NCBI GenBank assembly: GCA_025449645.1
Contig: JANWIY010000107.1
Location: forward strand, 1 to 64,000
Origin: Chitinophagaceae bacterium
GTDB lineage: Bacteria > Bacteroidota > Bacteroidia > Chitinophagales > Chitinophagaceae
Direction of reading: 5' to 3'
Length of the DNA: 64,000 nucleotides
Shown here in pieces: positions 27,283 to 35,467 of this stretch (positions are counted from its first letter, which is position 1; each line of letters opens with the position of its first letter). The translations under genes and the position numbers were made by a program. The notes under the pieces are model-generated. The model made no database searches. It saw only the letters and a list, made by a program, of their open reading frames with translations, and was not told where the DNA came from.

Positions 27283-27849
27283 TCATTCCCCCAATCTCTT
27301 ACTCTCAAACGCCTCCACCAAACGGAACAGGTGAAAAGGTTTGAATGTACGCCAGTCGGGCTGTTCCATCAGGTCCATATACCGGTCCAGCCTTGCCCTG
27401 CGAAAATCATATTGTGTCTGTTCAGGCATATTAATACAAACTATCCATCCCCCATTTTCCAGAACCTCTTCGCTCCATTCTTCATAATAGTCTTTGTCCC
27501 CACTATGAAAATTGAGTACGTTTTCTGAAATGAGAATGAATTTGTAAATCCCCTGAAACATAAATTTGTCGGCTACCACCCGCTTCAGGCTCATGATATC
27601 ATTTTCAATCGCATCGTTCCATTCACCGATCAATTCTATAATAGCATATTTTTCTTCATAATCAGCCAGGATTACTTTCAGATATAAGGTATGCGACCCG
27701 AAATCGTCCCACTGGGGATGGATAAGATAATTATAAATGGCCTGGGAATATTCAAATTCCGAATACACCCTCCCATAAAAAGGTGAGCGTTCATCTTCTT
27801 CGCTTATATAGATATGGCGCCAGTTAAAGTATGGTTCTATGTCGTGCAT
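27283..27849 (-). CDS. Conserved hypothetical protein
   Basis: A 188-residue acidic, aromatic-rich protein (MHDIEPYFNWRHIYISEEDE...). I do not recognise a named family. It has no signal peptide or membrane segment and looks like a compact soluble domain with hydrophobic strands such as HTLYLKVILAD, YAIIELIGEW and GIYKFILIS. The ATG 27847-27849 is chosen because longer in-frame starts would translate the adjacent repeat element. It lies between murQ and the pheA operon on the same strand, with a family A repeat on each side, so it may be its own unit. Confidence 0.75.
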   Translation of the reverse strand: MHDIEPYFNWRHIYISEEDERSPFYGRVYSEFEYSQAIYNYLIHPQWDDFGSHTLYLKVILADYEEKYAIIELIGEWNDAIENDIMSLKRVVADKFMFQGIYKFILISENVLNFHSGDKDYYEEWSEEVLENGGWIVCINMPEQTQYDFRRARLDRYMDLMEQPDWRTFKPFHLFRLVEAFESKRLGE

Positions 27850-27885
27850 TTGGATGATCAAAATTAGGAATTTCCCGCTGTCGCC

Positions 27886-27958
27886 GTTGATGGTTGATAG
27901 TTGATGGACCTCAGGTGCGGATTTCCAATTGAATCCCATCAACTATCAACCATCAACC
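27886..27958. repeat. Family A inverted repeat element overlapping the murQ stop codon
   Basis: Left arm 27886-27907 and right arm 27935-27958 are near-perfect inverse copies (GTTGATGGTTGATAGTTGATGG), with core GGTGCGGATTTCCAATT between. The right arm contains the murQ TGA (27948-27946). Confidence 0.85.
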
Positions 27959-28770
27959 TTTTTCCTGCTCTCTGCCGCCTTCTTGACGCTTCCATATTTC
28001 AACAGCAACGCTTTGGCGGTTTCATAATCCTTAATTCCGGATTGGTTCATCAGCATGCGTGTTCCCCGATCTATCAGTTTGCTGTTTGTGAGTTGCATGT
28101 TTACCATCCGTGTATCTTCCACCCGGCCGATCCGGATCATTACTGAAGTGGAGATCATATTCAAAATAAGTTTCTGGGCGGTTCCGCTTTTCATACGTGT
28201 ACTACCTGTAACGAATTCCGGCCCCACGACCACTTCAACAGGAAAATCTGATACCGTGGCCAGGGGAGTTCCTGGATTGCAGGTAACGCAACCCGTACTG
28301 ATCTTATTTTTCCTGCAGGTTTCCAGCGCGCCAATCACATAAGGCGTTGTACCGCTCGCAGCAATTCCGATAACCACATCCTTCGGGCTCACTTCGTAAT
28401 CACAGAGATCCAGCCAGCCCTGATCCCGATCGTCTTCCGCATTTTCGACGGGCGTGCGGATAGCCTCCTCACCACCTGCAATCAATCCGATGATCAAGCC
28501 ATAGGGCATACCAAAGGTTGGCGGAATTTCGCTGGCGTCCAGAATACCCAGCCGCCCGCTGGTACCTGCCCCAAGATAAAAAAGTCTTCCGCCAGCCAGC
28601 ATTTTATCGGTGATATGCTCCGTGAGTTTTTCAATTTGCGGTATTGCTTTGCCCACCGCTTTCGGAACCTGTTGATCTTCCTTATTCATTAAGGTAAGGA
28701 GTTCGCGGATGGTCATCTTTTCGAGATGGCGGTACTGGCCCTGCTCTTCCGTAATTTTTTCGAATGCCAT
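27946..28770 (-). CDS. murQ: N-acetylmuramic acid 6-phosphate etherase
   Basis: A 274-residue SIS-domain enzyme that cleaves the lactyl ether of MurNAc-6-phosphate, giving GlcNAc-6-phosphate. Motifs: LFYLGAGTSGRLGILDASEIPPTFG with the catalytic Glu, IAGGEEAIRTPVENAEDD, GIAASGTTPYVIGAL and GSTRMKSGTAQKLILNM. The last codons (Val-Asp-Gly-stop) are supplied by a family A repeat, suggesting a replaced C-terminus. The ATG overlaps the kinase stop (TAATG). Confidence 0.94.
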   Translation of the reverse strand: MAFEKITEEQGQYRHLEKMTIRELLTLMNKEDQQVPKAVGKAIPQIEKLTEHITDKMLAGGRLFYLGAGTSGRLGILDASEIPPTFGMPYGLIIGLIAGGEEAIRTPVENAEDDRDQGWLDLCDYEVSPKDVVIGIAASGTTPYVIGALETCRKNKISTGCVTCNPGTPLATVSDFPVEVVVGPEFVTGSTRMKSGTAQKLILNMISTSVMIRIGRVEDTRMVNMQLTNSKLIDRGTRMLMNQSGIKDYETAKALLLKYGSVKKAAESRKKVDG

Positions 28771-29615
28771 TATATTGATTTATGATAAGCGATCAATCCA
28801 TCCATCGGCTTTTGCAACACTTTGCCCAAATCCCATTTGTACATGCCACAGAGTTCTTTTAGCGTATCCCGAAATCCATAGGCAACACCGCCAACAAAGT
28901 GTACCGGCGTCTTCCAGATCTCCGGGAATTTGCACAAATGGGCAAAGAAAAAATCATTGAGCCCGTCCTCAATGATATTCTCAATCATAAAATGTCCCCT
29001 GTTTTCTGCCAGAAACATGGCATAAGAAGCAATATAACGGTTCGGAAGAGGCTTTTTATAAACATGATCAAGAATTTCAGCTGCCTCAACATGGTATTTC
29101 TGATTGAATTTCAATGCAAGCGTTTCGTCGAAGGTCTTATACAAGAAATACTGTAACACTTTCCTGCCCAGATATGCCCCGCCGCCTTCATCGCCAAGTA
29201 TAAAACCAAGACCCGGACTATTCGTTATAATTTTTCTTCCATCGAAATACCCGGAATTACTGCCCGTGCCCAGGATGGCAACTACCCCACTCTTATTTCC
29301 ACAAAGTGCCCTGGCCGCTCCGGTAAGATCGTTTTCCACTGATGACTGCGCTTCCGGAAAGACCTTTTTTAAAGCCCTTTTCACCAGAGCACGGTTGGAG
29401 GCGGCCGCACAGCCCGTTCCATAGAAGAATATAAAAGATGGGCGCAGGTTTTTAAGGGCTGGCACCAATTCCTTTTGCATCAGTTCAATAAGCTGGGACT
29501 CATTTAAGAAATAGGGGCTTGCACCCTGGGTTTCGATGATCTTTTTCTTCCTCCCCTGCTGAAGCAAACACCATTCGCTCTTGGTAGATCCGCTATCGGC
29601 AATCAGTATGGTCAT
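28770..29615 (-). CDS. BadF/BcrA-type sugar kinase, likely MurNAc/GlcNAc kinase
   Basis: A 281-residue ASKHA-fold kinase starting MTILIADSGSTKSEW (phosphate-1 loop). It also has NDLTGAARALCG, ILGTGSNSGYF (phosphate-2) and GDEGGGAYLGRKVL. The start is ATG 29613-29615; longer in-frame codons are not family-like. Overlap with murQ points to phosphorylation of MurNAc (MurK-like, as known in Tannerella and Clostridium) before the etherase step; GlcNAc kinase activity is also typical of the family. Confidence 0.85.
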   Translation of the reverse strand: MTILIADSGSTKSEWCLLQQGRKKKIIETQGASPYFLNESQLIELMQKELVPALKNLRPSFIFFYGTGCAAASNRALVKRALKKVFPEAQSSVENDLTGAARALCGNKSGVVAILGTGSNSGYFDGRKIITNSPGLGFILGDEGGGAYLGRKVLQYFLYKTFDETLALKFNQKYHVEAAEILDHVYKKPLPNRYIASYAMFLAENRGHFMIENIIEDGLNDFFFAHLCKFPEIWKTPVHFVGGVAYGFRDTLKELCGMYKWDLGKVLQKPMDGLIAYHKSI

Positions 29616-29749
29616 TAATTTGAGTTTTCTTCCGGTAAATATCCTGGACGAAGGTATAATGCAATTTTTGACAAACCATTCATCCGGAACTTTCAACCCG
29701 GTTCGGCTCATTTGCTTAATTTGCAGCCGACTACGGAGAAATTAAGTAA

Positions 29750-31366
29750 ATGAAAAAACTGAAAGTATGGCTGCCCCTCTTATTTGCGGTAGTCATGATC
29801 ATGGGAATGCTGATCGGGTTCAGACTTTATCCCAACGTCAACACCGGCGGATTCTTTAAAACAGGGAAACTCAACCGGGTGCAGGAGGTACTCGATATCA
29901 TTGACAATAAGTATGTGGATTCCGTGAATACAGACTCCATGAGCGAGGACGCTATAGGGGGAATGCTCGCCCATCTGGACCCGCATTCCTATTTCATTCC
30001 CGCCATCGACCGGGAAGAGATGAATGAAGATCTGGAAGGGAATTTTGAGGGCATCGGCGTTGAATTTCAGATCCTGAGCGATACTGTAAATGTCATCAAC
30101 GTGCTGGCCGGCGGCCCAAGTGACAAAGCAGGCCTGCAGGTCGGTGACCAGTTTATTAAGGTGAATGATTCCCTGGTCGCCGGCAACGGGATAACACCTG
30201 AAAAAATAAAGAAGTTATTACGCGGTCCCGGCGCAAGTACTGCTGACCTGCAAATGCTGAGGGAACATGCATTAAAGACCTTCCGTGTTATGCGGGGAAG
30301 CATTCCATTGCCCGCACTTGACGCTGCGTATATGCTAAACAGGGAATCAGGTTATATCCGTATCAATAAATTTTCACGAACCACTTATCAGGAATTCGAG
30401 GATGCCCTCCGGCAGTTGCTAAACCAGGGTATGAAAAAACTCGTGCTGGATATTCGGAGCAACGGAGGAGGAATTGTGGATGAGGCCGTAAACATGGCCG
30501 ACGATTTCCTGGGAAATGATGAACTGATCGTATACACGGAAGGAAGAAAAAGTCCGCGTAAAGAATATCATGCGCAGCGTCCGGGGAATTTTGAAACCGG
30601 AAAGCTGATCCTGCTTGTTGACGAAGGCACAGCCTCCGCGAGTGAGATCCTTGCGGGAGCTTTACAGGATTGGGACAGAGCAACCATCGTCGGTCGCCGC
30701 ACTTTCGGCAAAGGCCTGGTACAAGAACCATTCATGCTTAGCGACGGCAGCGAATTGCGCCTGACCATCGCGAGGTACTATACTCCGCTTGGGCGCAGCA
30801 TTCAGAAGCCTTATAATAAGGGTCGGGAAGCTTATGACGACGAAGTCATTGAGCGATTTCATAACGGCGAAGCCATCCATGGTGATACGTCAACAACCCA
30901 CACTGGCCCCATTTACAAAACACCCGCGGGAAGGATCGTTTATGGCGGCGGCGGCATCACCCCGGATGTATTTGTTGGATTCGATACAAATCGCATCTCC
31001 AAGAGCATTACATCTTTATACCTGAATGGCACCCTCGGCAATTTTGTTTACGAATATTATATTCATCATCTGAAGGAATTCAGGCAGTTCAAGGATGCTG
31101 CTGATTTTTCAGCAAGGTTCAATAAAGATGAGGATGTATGGCGGGGCCTTGGCAATTATGTTATTAAGGATTCCATTTCCCTGGCTACCATTTCCACGCC
31201 AGACAAGCATCTGCTTCAAACGAGGATAAAAGCGCTGCTGGCCAGGCTGGTCTGGCGTTCTGAAGGATATTTCATGGTCATGAACCAAAGCGATCCGGTA
31301 ATGAAAAAGGCATTGGAACTATTGAATACAAACAGTCCAATGCCTTCGGCGGGAAAACCGCACTGA
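29750..31366 (+). CDS. S41-family C-terminal processing peptidase (CtpA-like)
   Basis: A 538-residue envelope serine protease. It has an N-terminal hydrophobic signal or anchor (residues 7-28), a PDZ domain at about 100-180 (FEGIGVEFQILSD..GGPSDKAGLQVGDQF), and the catalytic DEGTASASEILAGAL with Ser296 and TFGKGLVQ with Lys321. The C-terminal 150 residues form a non-catalytic extension as in other Bacteroidota CtpA proteins. It degrades or processes periplasmic proteins. It diverges from the kinase/murQ pair. Confidence 0.93.
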   Translation: MKKLKVWLPLLFAVVMIMGMLIGFRLYPNVNTGGFFKTGKLNRVQEVLDIIDNKYVDSVNTDSMSEDAIGGMLAHLDPHSYFIPAIDREEMNEDLEGNFEGIGVEFQILSDTVNVINVLAGGPSDKAGLQVGDQFIKVNDSLVAGNGITPEKIKKLLRGPGASTADLQMLREHALKTFRVMRGSIPLPALDAAYMLNRESGYIRINKFSRTTYQEFEDALRQLLNQGMKKLVLDIRSNGGGIVDEAVNMADDFLGNDELIVYTEGRKSPRKEYHAQRPGNFETGKLILLVDEGTASASEILAGALQDWDRATIVGRRTFGKGLVQEPFMLSDGSELRLTIARYYTPLGRSIQKPYNKGREAYDDEVIERFHNGEAIHGDTSTTHTGPIYKTPAGRIVYGGGGITPDVFVGFDTNRISKSITSLYLNGTLGNFVYEYYIHHLKEFRQFKDAADFSARFNKDEDVWRGLGNYVIKDSISLATISTPDKHLLQTRIKALLARLVWRSEGYFMVMNQSDPVMKKALELLNTNSPMPSAGKPH

Positions 31367-31373
31367 TTTATGC

Positions 31374-31772
31374 CTAGACAGTTTTCTGCTTATCCAGCAC
31401 TTCTTTTTTCTCGATCCGGTAGCTTATTATAAGCCCCAGACCACCTCCTATTGCAATCAGAGCAAAATAGATGGGCACATTCGCTCCACTGTCAAAGTCG
31501 TTGGGATTCTGATGCCGGACGCTGTACAATGCGAAATTGTCCAGGAGGTACGCAAGGAATAATCCCAGGCCGGCCCCTACCATGAGCAGGCCCCATTTCA
31601 GGTTCCGGAATGGTGCAGGTCTTGGACGTTCCCGCTGGATCTTGGGATCCATCCCCTTTTCTATCATTGCCATACTCTCTTTATTGTTCAGATATCTGAG
31701 GCCGAATATCATAGCGAAAAGCGAAATACTAAGTATGATCAGCCAAAAAAATAACAGTTGATCGGGTCCCAT
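31374..31772 (-). CDS. DUF6249-like small membrane protein
   Basis: A 132-residue protein with three hydrophobic segments: about 6-25, 60-77 and 98-118, and a cytoplasmic loop containing MIEKGMDPKIQRERPRP. The 'MIEKGMDP' loop is typical of Bacteroidota DUF6249 proteins, often found near sigma factor genes, as here (sigma gene divergent at 32045). Function unknown. It is convergent with the CtpA gene, 8 bp apart. Confidence 0.75.
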   Translation of the reverse strand: MGPDQLLFFWLIILSISLFAMIFGLRYLNNKESMAMIEKGMDPKIQRERPRPAPFRNLKWGLLMVGAGLGLFLAYLLDNFALYSVRHQNPNDFDSGANVPIYFALIAIGGGLGLIISYRIEKKEVLDKQKTV

Positions 31773-31903
31773 TTTATTTTGTTTTTTGTTTAAATGCGGT
31801 TGAACACTATATCAGACTGCATATTGGAAAGAAAGGTTACACCGGATTGCCCCGATTATCTCAAAATCCCCAAACCTGGTTAGGGCTCAAGGGGCCCGTC
31901 AGG

Positions 31904-31933
31904 CCATCAGGCATTCCAATATACCCCTGATGG
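31904..31933. other. Inverted repeat in the gap upstream of the ECF sigma gene
   Basis: CCATCAGG (31904-31911) and CCTGATGG (31926-31933) form a perfect 8-bp stem with a 14-nt loop in the 272-bp gap between the DUF6249-like and sigma factor genes. No T-tract follows. The gap holds nothing else that I can identify. Confidence 0.35.
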
Positions 31934-32044
31934 TCAGTGCCATGCCTGCTAAAACCACCTGAAGCACCCGTTTTCCAGATGAATACGAGCAGTAAAATGT
32001 ATCTTACCATGTAACCTCAATGACGGGGTCGCCGTCTCATTTTT

Positions 32045-32635
32045 GTGATAACAACCGGACTCTCAGATACCGAGATCATCAGCAGGGTTCTGCGGGGGGA
32101 ACAAACCGTGTTTTCCCTGGTCGTGGACCGTTATCAGAATTATGTATTCTCGCTGGTCATCCGGTTTGTTGGGAACCGGGAAGATGCCGAGGAGATTGCC
32201 CAGGACGTTTTCGTAAAAGCATACCGGTCGCTGGCTGACTTCCGGGGAGAATCGAAATTCAGCACCTGGTTATTTACAATTGCACGAACGACCTGTATAA
32301 GCTTTTTGAGGAAAAAAAAGCTCGGCACCCAGTCGCTGGATAATGAAAGAACGGGCATCCAGCTCGCGAATAGGGAGTCTGGCTTCCGGGCAGATATGGT
32401 AGAGCAAAAATCCAGGCACGCTATGCTGAACGAGGCAATTCGTATGCTGAGCGTGGACGACAGCCAGGTATTGACCCTTTTTTATAAAGGGGAACAGACG
32501 CTGGAGGAGATCGGCAGGATCATGGGGCTGGATCAGAATAATGTTAAGGTGAAACTTCATCGCGCCCGCCAGCGTTTGAGAGTCAAGATGGAAAAATATT
32601 TTCGCCATGAGGTACGTGAAATACAGGATGATTAA
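32045..32635 (+). CDS. ECF-type RNA polymerase sigma factor
   Basis: A 196-residue sigma-70 family protein. Region 2 is clear (FSLVVDRYQNYVFSLVIRFVGNREDAEEIAQDVFVKAYRSLADFRGESKFSTWLFTIARTTC), as is region 4 with a helix-turn-helix (LTLFYKGEQTLEEIGRIMGLDQNNVKVKLHRARQRLRVKM). The frame opens at a GTG. It is followed directly by a single-span membrane protein that probably acts as its anti-sigma factor. Confidence 0.92.
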   Translation: MITTGLSDTEIISRVLRGEQTVFSLVVDRYQNYVFSLVIRFVGNREDAEEIAQDVFVKAYRSLADFRGESKFSTWLFTIARTTCISFLRKKKLGTQSLDNERTGIQLANRESGFRADMVEQKSRHAMLNEAIRMLSVDDSQVLTLFYKGEQTLEEIGRIMGLDQNNVKVKLHRARQRLRVKMEKYFRHEVREIQDD

Positions 32636-32708
32636 AAGAAAAAAGCACCCCCCTGGAATGGACCAGGCAAATGATTCTGGTAGTTTTGCATTATATAAAG
32701 AAAAGCAT

Positions 32709-33236
32709 ATGGATATCGGGCAGGAAATGGAAGAGCGTTTATGGGATTTTATAGATGGATTATCTAATCCGGATGAGCAGGTGAGTATCCGGCAATTGAT
32801 TTCAGACGATCCTGCCTGGCAGCGTCGTTACAACGAGCTATTGAATGTAAATAAGGCGATGCATCTACATGAATTGGATGCACCTTCGCTGCGATTTACA
32901 AAAAATGTAATGGAGCAGATTGCCAGATACCATGTGGCGCCGGCAACTAAAAAATATATCAACAAAAATGTTATCCGGGGAATAACCGCATTTTTTCTGG
33001 TTATGCTTGTGGGTATCATATTATATTTCCTCGGACAGATTCACTGGACGGCAACATCTACAGATCTCCTGGTTCCGCAATATAGTCTTGATGCCAGCAA
33101 ACTAAACTGGGGAAAGGCACTAAACGGTACTTCAGTAAATATATTTATACTGGTCAATGTTATCCTTGGCCTTATTCTTTTGGATAAATACCTCCAGGCA
33201 AGGAAGAAAGCCCGCAACCGCGGGGAAACGATTTAA
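32709..33236 (+). CDS. Putative membrane anti-sigma factor
   Basis: A 175-residue protein. The N-terminal part (MEERLWDFIDGLSNPDEQVSIRQLISDDPAWQRRYNELL) resembles anti-sigma cytoplasmic domains without the zinc motif. Two hydrophobic segments follow (about 90-110 and 142-160). Start is ambiguous: ATG 32709 gives the family-like N-terminus, and a perfect -7 box (TAGTTTTG, 32681-32688) sits just upstream; ATG 32628 overlaps the sigma stop by 8 bp and would allow coupling. A family A repeat follows the stop. Confidence 0.7.
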   Translation: MDIGQEMEERLWDFIDGLSNPDEQVSIRQLISDDPAWQRRYNELLNVNKAMHLHELDAPSLRFTKNVMEQIARYHVAPATKKYINKNVIRGITAFFLVMLVGIILYFLGQIHWTATSTDLLVPQYSLDASKLNWGKALNGTSVNIFILVNVILGLILLDKYLQARKKARNRGETI

Positions 33237-33238
33237 GA

Positions 33239-33325
33239 GTTGATGGTTGAAAGTTTTTGGTTGATGGCTCCCATGAGTGAATTCGCACCTAAGGTCCATC
33301 AACCATAAACTATCAACCATCAACC
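33239..33325. repeat. Family A inverted repeat element (GTTGATG arms)
   Basis: Left arm 33239-33267 starts 2 bp after the anti-sigma stop; core GAGTGAATTCGCACC at 33275-33289; right arm 33296-33325. It separates the sigma operon from cystathionine beta-synthase. Confidence 0.85.
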
Positions 33326-33368
33326 CATATCATCTTCCCATTCCGCTTTTAGAATTACCTTCGCAAGT

Positions 33369-34736
33369 ATGGATATAAAAAATAATATTCTCGAAACCAT
33401 CGGGAATACGCCCCTTATCCGGTTGAATAAAATAACGAAGGATTTCTCCTGTACTGTGTTGGCTAAAGTGGATTATTTCAATCCCGGCAATTCCATTAAA
33501 GACAGGATGGCCGTCAAGATGGTTGATGTGGCCGAAAAGGAAGGCAGATTAAAAACGGGAGGAACAATCATTGAATGCACGAGCGGCAATACGGGAATGG
33601 GCCTTGCATTAACCGCTATTGTAAGAGGATATAAATGCATATTCACTACCACCGATAAGCAGTCCAAGGAAAAGATGGATATCCTCAAGGCAGTTGGTGC
33701 AGAAGTGATTGTTTGTCCGACGAATGTTGAACCGGAAGATCCCCGCAGTTATTATTCTGTCGCCCGACGACTGGCTGCCGAAATTCCGAATTCATTTCTC
33801 TGCAATCAATATGATAACCTCGCAAACCGTCTGGCACACTATGAAAGCACCGGTCCGGAAATATGGAAACAGACGGATGGAAAGATCACCCACCTCGTTT
33901 GCACGGCAGGCACAGGGGGAACGATAACCGGAGCGGCCATGTACCTTAAAGAAAAAAATCCTGCTATACAAATCTGGGCGATAGACGTGGAAGGGTCTCT
34001 TCTTACAAAGTATTTCAATACCGGCGAGATTGACATGAACGAAGTGCATCCATATGTTTCAGAGGGATTCGGGGAGGATTTTGTTCCGGAAAATTATAAT
34101 ATGAAGGTGATTGATCATTTTGAGCAGGTAAGTGATAAAGCCGGTGCCGTGATGGCCCGCAGGCTGGCCCGTGAAGAAGGATTATTCTGCGGATATAGTG
34201 CGGGAAGTTGTTTGCAGGGACTGGCTCAGTTGAAAACCAGGCTGAAAAAAGCTGACCTCGTCGTTTGCATTTTCCATGATCACGGAAGCCGCTATGTAGG
34301 AAAAATATACAATGATCAGTGGATGATGGAAAGGGGATTTCTGGACGTGAAAACTTTCCGTGATATCGTGAATGCGAGAGGAGAAAGCAAACTCGTAACC
34401 ATCAGACCCTATCAAACGGTGGGTGATGCGGTGGATCTGATGAAGCAATTCCATATAGAAAATATTCCGGTTTTGGATGAAGGAATTCTTTCCGGTGCAG
34501 TAAGTGAAAGCGGATTATTCGGAAGAATGCTGACCGAAGGCAACGACATCAGAAATAAAAAAATCTCCGAGGTTACCGAGCCGTCTTATCCGCTGGTTTC
34601 CTTCGATACTACCGTAGAGCGGATCAGTTCACTGATCAGTAAGGAGAATGGCGCCGTCCTGGCAAAGGATGACAGCGGCAATTTCCACATCGTGACGAAG
34701 TATGATGTTATACAGGCATTTAGAGTGAATGCATAA
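33369..34736 (+). CDS. cbs: Cystathionine beta-synthase
   Basis: A 455-residue enzyme joining serine (or O-acetylserine) and homocysteine. The PLP domain has Lys44 in NPGNSIKDRM, TSGNTGMGLALTAI and the phosphate loop GTGGTITGAAM. The C-terminal about 120 residues are a CBS-domain pair (VTIRPYQTVGDAVDLMKQFHIENIPVLDEG ... VSFDTTVERISSLISKENGAVLAKD). No N-terminal heme domain, as usual in bacteria. Start supported by a weak -7 box (TACCTTCG) 12 bp upstream. Confidence 0.93.
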   Translation: MDIKNNILETIGNTPLIRLNKITKDFSCTVLAKVDYFNPGNSIKDRMAVKMVDVAEKEGRLKTGGTIIECTSGNTGMGLALTAIVRGYKCIFTTTDKQSKEKMDILKAVGAEVIVCPTNVEPEDPRSYYSVARRLAAEIPNSFLCNQYDNLANRLAHYESTGPEIWKQTDGKITHLVCTAGTGGTITGAAMYLKEKNPAIQIWAIDVEGSLLTKYFNTGEIDMNEVHPYVSEGFGEDFVPENYNMKVIDHFEQVSDKAGAVMARRLAREEGLFCGYSAGSCLQGLAQLKTRLKKADLVVCIFHDHGSRYVGKIYNDQWMMERGFLDVKTFRDIVNARGESKLVTIRPYQTVGDAVDLMKQFHIENIPVLDEGILSGAVSESGLFGRMLTEGNDIRNKKISEVTEPSYPLVSFDTTVERISSLISKENGAVLAKDDSGNFHIVTKYDVIQAFRVNA

Positions 34737-35467
34737 GAGAGGTTGATGGTTGACGGACTTTACTTGTGGGTTCGGATTTGATAACGGTGAATCCTTGGCC
34801 GTCATCGTATTTTTACCAGTAAATTTACTAGCCTCAAAGTAAAAGCTGAATGATCAAAATCAGGCAAAATGTCTATTGTTGTTGATTTGTGTATAAGTTA
34901 TTTTTGATTCTGAAGTTGATTGATTTATTCAATCGCAACAATATCCAAAAACCCGTAGTCAAAGTTCTTTTATCCAATATCCGATAGAATTTCCAAATTA
35001 AATCCGATATCAGTCAACTTCATTTTTCCTTATCCTTCGAATGAACCGAAACAGAGAAACAGCATCTGAGAAACCTGTCCTTATCCAGTAGAACCAATCC
35101 AGTCCCTGAGAAACTATCCTTGTCCCGAAGAACCAATCCAGTCCCCGAGAAACCATCCTTATTCTGAAGCATTCATTTGCCCCTGGCCGATTGTTGATGA
35201 CCTGAAAAATCAATCCTGTCCCTGAGAAACCTGACGTTAAGCGATTTGCGTTTGCGTTCCAAGAACAACCGAACCTGTCCTGAAAAAGTATTATTAAAAT
35301 CCAGTCTCCGTAGAGAAACCAGTAATCAGTTCCAATTCCTTGTCAAAACCAACTGCATTACTCCAGTACCCTCCTGCTAAATTTATACAGCACCACAATT
35401 TAGCAGGAGGCAGCAATCAGGGAATCCATCAACCATCGACTATCACCCATCAGCGTATATTTGCTTC
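34737..35467. repeat. 731-bp non-coding region with 39-40 bp tandem repeats between family A arms
   Basis: No convincing gene here. A family A left arm (GGTTGATGGTTGACGG) lies at 34741-34756 just after the cbs stop, and a right arm of CCATCAA type at 35426-35454. Inside, 35068-35107 and 35108-35146 are tandem copies of a unit GAGAAAC..TCC..AGAACCAATCCAGTCCC, with a degraded third copy from 35147 and scattered GTCCCTGAGAAAC motifs at about 35218-35232. A 67-codon minus-strand frame crosses it but only mirrors the repeat (RMVSRGLDWFF/RIVSQGLDWFY) and is not supported as a gene. Confidence 0.7.
35456..35463 (+). promoter_or_regulatory. -7 box upstream of the kinase-like gene
   Basis: TATATTTG matches TAnnTTTG exactly and lies 4 bp before the ATG at 35468. 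If used, the mRNA would be leaderless or start at an internal codon. Confidence 0.4.

Noticed and set aside
27850-27942. Longer N-terminus for the 188-residue hypothetical protein
   Set aside because: The extra codons translate a family A repeat element, so the inner ATG is preferred.
31773-32044. tRNA gene in the gap upstream of the sigma factor
   Set aside because: Only an 8-bp stem is seen; no T-loop GTTCGAATC-like sequence or anticodon arm.
33369-34736. Cysteate synthase of sulfonolipid synthesis instead of cystathionine beta-synthase
   Set aside because: The C-terminal CBS-domain pair is typical of true cystathionine beta-synthase; the sulfonolipid idea rests only on the distant alpha-oxoamine synthase gene.
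35010-35213. 67-codon minus-strand frame with internal repeat (RMVSRGLDWFF / RIVSQGLDWFY)
   Set aside because: It only mirrors the 39-40 bp DNA repeat in a non-coding block, has no family resemblance and no plausible start context.
34737-35467. Possible CRISPR array
   Set aside because: Repeats are contiguous 39-40 bp units without unique spacers, and no cas genes are nearby.
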